Shown in pieces: positions 62,346 to 64,000 of a stretch of DNA of 64,000 bases (positions within the stretch are counted from its first letter, which is position 1; each line of letters begins with the position of its first letter). The DNA is taken from the NCBI RefSeq assembly GCF_000238275.3, contig NZ_AHCF03000003.1, forward strand, positions 1,674,001 through 1,738,000. The letters are read 5' to 3'. Below the pieces are notes generated by a model, which did not search any database, was not told the origin of the DNA, and was given only the letters and a program-made list of their open reading frames with translations. The position numbers and the translations under genes were made by a program. The stretch is from Pseudoalteromonas undina. Its GTDB lineage: Bacteria > Pseudomonadota > Gammaproteobacteria > Enterobacterales > Alteromonadaceae.

Positions 62346-63749
62346 ATGAAACAAAAACAATTTTCTATGCCCGATGCCAGCATTATTTTGCTGTGTGTGG
62401 CAGTGATTGCCTATACAGCCACGGTATTTATTACCCCCGGGGTATTTAATGCAGAGCCTGACAGCCATACCGTACAGCTTTCACAATATCAAGCCGTTAA
62501 CGACCAACAATCACCACCTGTTTTTGCACAAGGTGGCGACATTGGTTTAGCAAATGTATTGTTTGAAGGCTTAGTGTCGGGTGATAAATATGGTGCAGCG
62601 ATTGGCGTAATGGCGTTTATTTTAATCACTGGCGGTGCCTTTGGCATTATTATGAAAACCGGTGCGATTAATAACGGCATTATGGCACTTATTAATAAAA
62701 CCAAGCGGGTTGAATGGCTGTTTATTCCCTTACTGTTTTTACTATTTTCGTTAGGCGGCGCGGTATTTGGTATGGGCGAAGAGGCTATTGCATTTTGTAT
62801 TGTGCTGCTCCCTATTATGCAACAACTTGGCTACGACGCTAAAGTCACTGTACTTACAACTTACGTGGCCACGCAAATAGGCTTTGCCACCTCATGGATG
62901 AACCCTTTTAGCATTGCTATAGCGCAATCGATAGCTGAAATCCCAGTATTTTCTGGTGCGGGCTTTCGTATGTTAGCGTGGGCTTGTTTTACCCTTGTAG
63001 GCCTCGTGTTTACAATGCGCTATGCAAAACGGATAAAAACACAATCCCAAAAAACGGGTGATCAGCCAACGATTAAACTCAGCCTAGCCGATGCACTCAC
63101 ATTATTAGTGTTTGTATTGGGCATAGCTTGGGTCGTATGGGGGGTGATGGCGCGCCAATATTATATTCCTGAGCTTGCTGCACAGTTTTTTTGTATTGGC
63201 CTTATCAGTGCAATAATTGCCATCGTGTTTAAAAAGCTAACCGCGAATGAGTGCGCGGATGCGTTTAAACACGGTGCACAAGAATTATTGCCAGCGGCGT
63301 TATTAGTCGCACTGGCTAAAGGCATTGTATTACTATTAGGCGGTAGTGATTTAACCACTCCCTCAACTCTCAACACCCTGCTTTATTACTGTGCAAGTAG
63401 CATAGCCAGTGTGCCAGATTACATTGCAGCTTGGGGAATGCTGGTGTTTCAAAGTGTATTTAACTTTTTTGTTTCATCGGGTTCAGGGCAAGCTGCCATC
63501 ACTATGCCGTTAATGTCTCCACTTGGCGATTTGCTCAATGTATCAAGGCAAATTGTAGTATTGGCCTTTCAATTAGGCGATGGATTAACCAACATTTTAA
63601 CTCCCACCTCAGCTAGTTTAATTGGTTGTTTAGGGGTCGTGAAATTAGATTGGGGAGAATGGGCTGCGTTTATTTGGCGCTTTGCTCTAGCACTTTTTGT
63701 ATTAGCAAGCGGCTTTATATTTCTTGCTTACTTTATTAATTATCAATAA
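62346..63749 (+). CDS. YfcC-family basic amino-acid/dipeptide permease
   Basis: This 467-residue membrane protein belongs to the YfcC/DcuC-related family often annotated as a putative basic amino-acid antiporter. About 12 helices are visible, with the conserved segments ITGGAFGIIMKTGAINNGI, GMGEEAIAFCIVLLPIM, and the C-terminal VSSGSGQAAITMPLMSPLGDLL and DGLTNILTPTS. It lies 12 bp before the isoaspartyl dipeptidase gene, so the two are surely co-transcribed. In that setting it would carry beta-Asp-Arg or a similar isopeptide, or arginine, across the inner membrane; this is inference. Confidence 0.85.
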   Translation: MKQKQFSMPDASIILLCVAVIAYTATVFITPGVFNAEPDSHTVQLSQYQAVNDQQSPPVFAQGGDIGLANVLFEGLVSGDKYGAAIGVMAFILITGGAFGIIMKTGAINNGIMALINKTKRVEWLFIPLLFLLFSLGGAVFGMGEEAIAFCIVLLPIMQQLGYDAKVTVLTTYVATQIGFATSWMNPFSIAIAQSIAEIPVFSGAGFRMLAWACFTLVGLVFTMRYAKRIKTQSQKTGDQPTIKLSLADALTLLVFVLGIAWVVWGVMARQYYIPELAAQFFCIGLISAIIAIVFKKLTANECADAFKHGAQELLPAALLVALAKGIVLLLGGSDLTTPSTLNTLLYYCASSIASVPDYIAAWGMLVFQSVFNFFVSSGSGQAAITMPLMSPLGDLLNVSRQIVVLAFQLGDGLTNILTPTSASLIGCLGVVKLDWGEWAAFIWRFALALFVLASGFIFLAYFINYQ

Positions 63750-63761
63750 AAAGAATTTGTT

Positions 63762-64000
63762 ATGTTAACTTTAATTCAAGGTGCAAACGTTTATGCACCT
63801 ACCTACCTAGGCACACAAGATGTTTTAATTGGCGGTGGTAAAATCATTGCTATTGACGAAAATATAATCCTCGACAGCAGTGTACTCGTCAAACGAATTG
63901 ACGGTAAAAATAAGCTTGTTACGCCGGGGTTTGTTGACTCGTTAGTGCATATTACCGGTGGCGGTGGCGAAGCTGGATTTGCCAGCCGCACCCCTGAAAT
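63762..64000 (+). CDS. iadA: Isoaspartyl dipeptidase IadA-like, 3' end cut by window
   Basis: The first 79 residues match isoaspartyl dipeptidase, a zinc amidohydrolase that splits beta-aspartyl dipeptides: LIQGANVYAP, DVLIGGGKIIAI, VTPGFVD and HITGGGGEAGFASRTPE, the last being a hallmark of this enzyme. In E. coli IadA the metal motif reads QHVH; here it reads SLVH, so the first His is Leu61 while His63 is kept. This may define a distinct subfamily or change metal binding. The gene runs beyond the right edge, so most of the active site is not visible. It follows the permease by 12 bp. Confidence 0.87.
   Translation, partial: MLTLIQGANVYAPTYLGTQDVLIGGGKIIAIDENIILDSSVLVKRIDGKNKLVTPGFVDSLVHITGGGGEAGFASRTPE

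Overview
This window is typical core chromosome of a marine gammaproteobacterium of the order Alteromonadales, most likely Pseudoalteromonas or a close relative. That call rests on inference from gene content and order, with no database search: an AT-rich chromosome, a cbb3 oxidase cluster running into fnr-uspE-ttcA, a recC-recB-recD block, ruvCAB next to tol-pal, several large TonB-dependent receptors, and no plasmid, prophage or CRISPR signal. The window opens inside ccoO and closes inside an isoaspartyl-dipeptidase gene.

Layout. 1-8.5 kb: microaerobic respiration (ccoOQP, ccoH-ccoI-ccoS, a SafE-like protein), the oxygen sensor Fnr, UspE and TtcA. 8.5-13.1 kb: a membrane-anchored protein of unknown function, then two inverted copies of a ~270 bp MITE-like element framing a secreted lipase and a secreted M20 amidohydrolase. 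13.1-22.6 kb: a TRIC-family channel and RecBCD. 22.8-27.4 kb: a phosphorus-scavenging set (TonB receptor plus two exported phosphatases) behind a promoter with PhoB-like half sites. 27.5-31.7 kb: a NemA-like reductase and divergent TetR regulator sharing two matching operators, a DUF2750 protein, a membrane diguanylate cyclase. 31.7-45.5 kb: tRNA-Ser, nadA, two tRNA-Lys, tol-pal, an 890 bp gap with a probable structured small RNA, ruvCAB, a YbbAP-type ABC transporter, tesA and tRNA-Pro. 45.5-51.9 kb: a more plastic stretch with a secreted unknown protein, a decayed methyltransferase copy, a histidine kinase/response regulator/GGDEF-EAL operon, and the intact methyltransferase. 52-57 kb: redox proteins (peroxiredoxin-like, MdaB with a divergent HxlR regulator, flavodoxin), a CoA-transferase and a PilZ-like protein. 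57.2-64 kb: a secreted cyanophycinase-like peptidase divergent from a TonB receptor, a YfcC-type permease and an isoaspartyl dipeptidase.

The most interesting candidates are: (i) the last block, which reads as a complete scavenging route for cyanophycin or related beta-aspartyl peptides (outer-membrane uptake, inner-membrane uptake, final dipeptide cleavage), with a long structured leader and a possible leader peptide; its dipeptidase lacks the first His of the HxH metal motif; (ii) an intergenic RNA at about 38829-39004 with its own promoter, three hairpins and a terminator, lying where many relatives carry ybgC; (iii) the inverted MITE pair around two secreted hydrolases; (iv) the duplicated and decayed methyltransferase framing a c-di-GMP signalling operon. 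No computation was run; homology calls are from recognised motifs and gene order.
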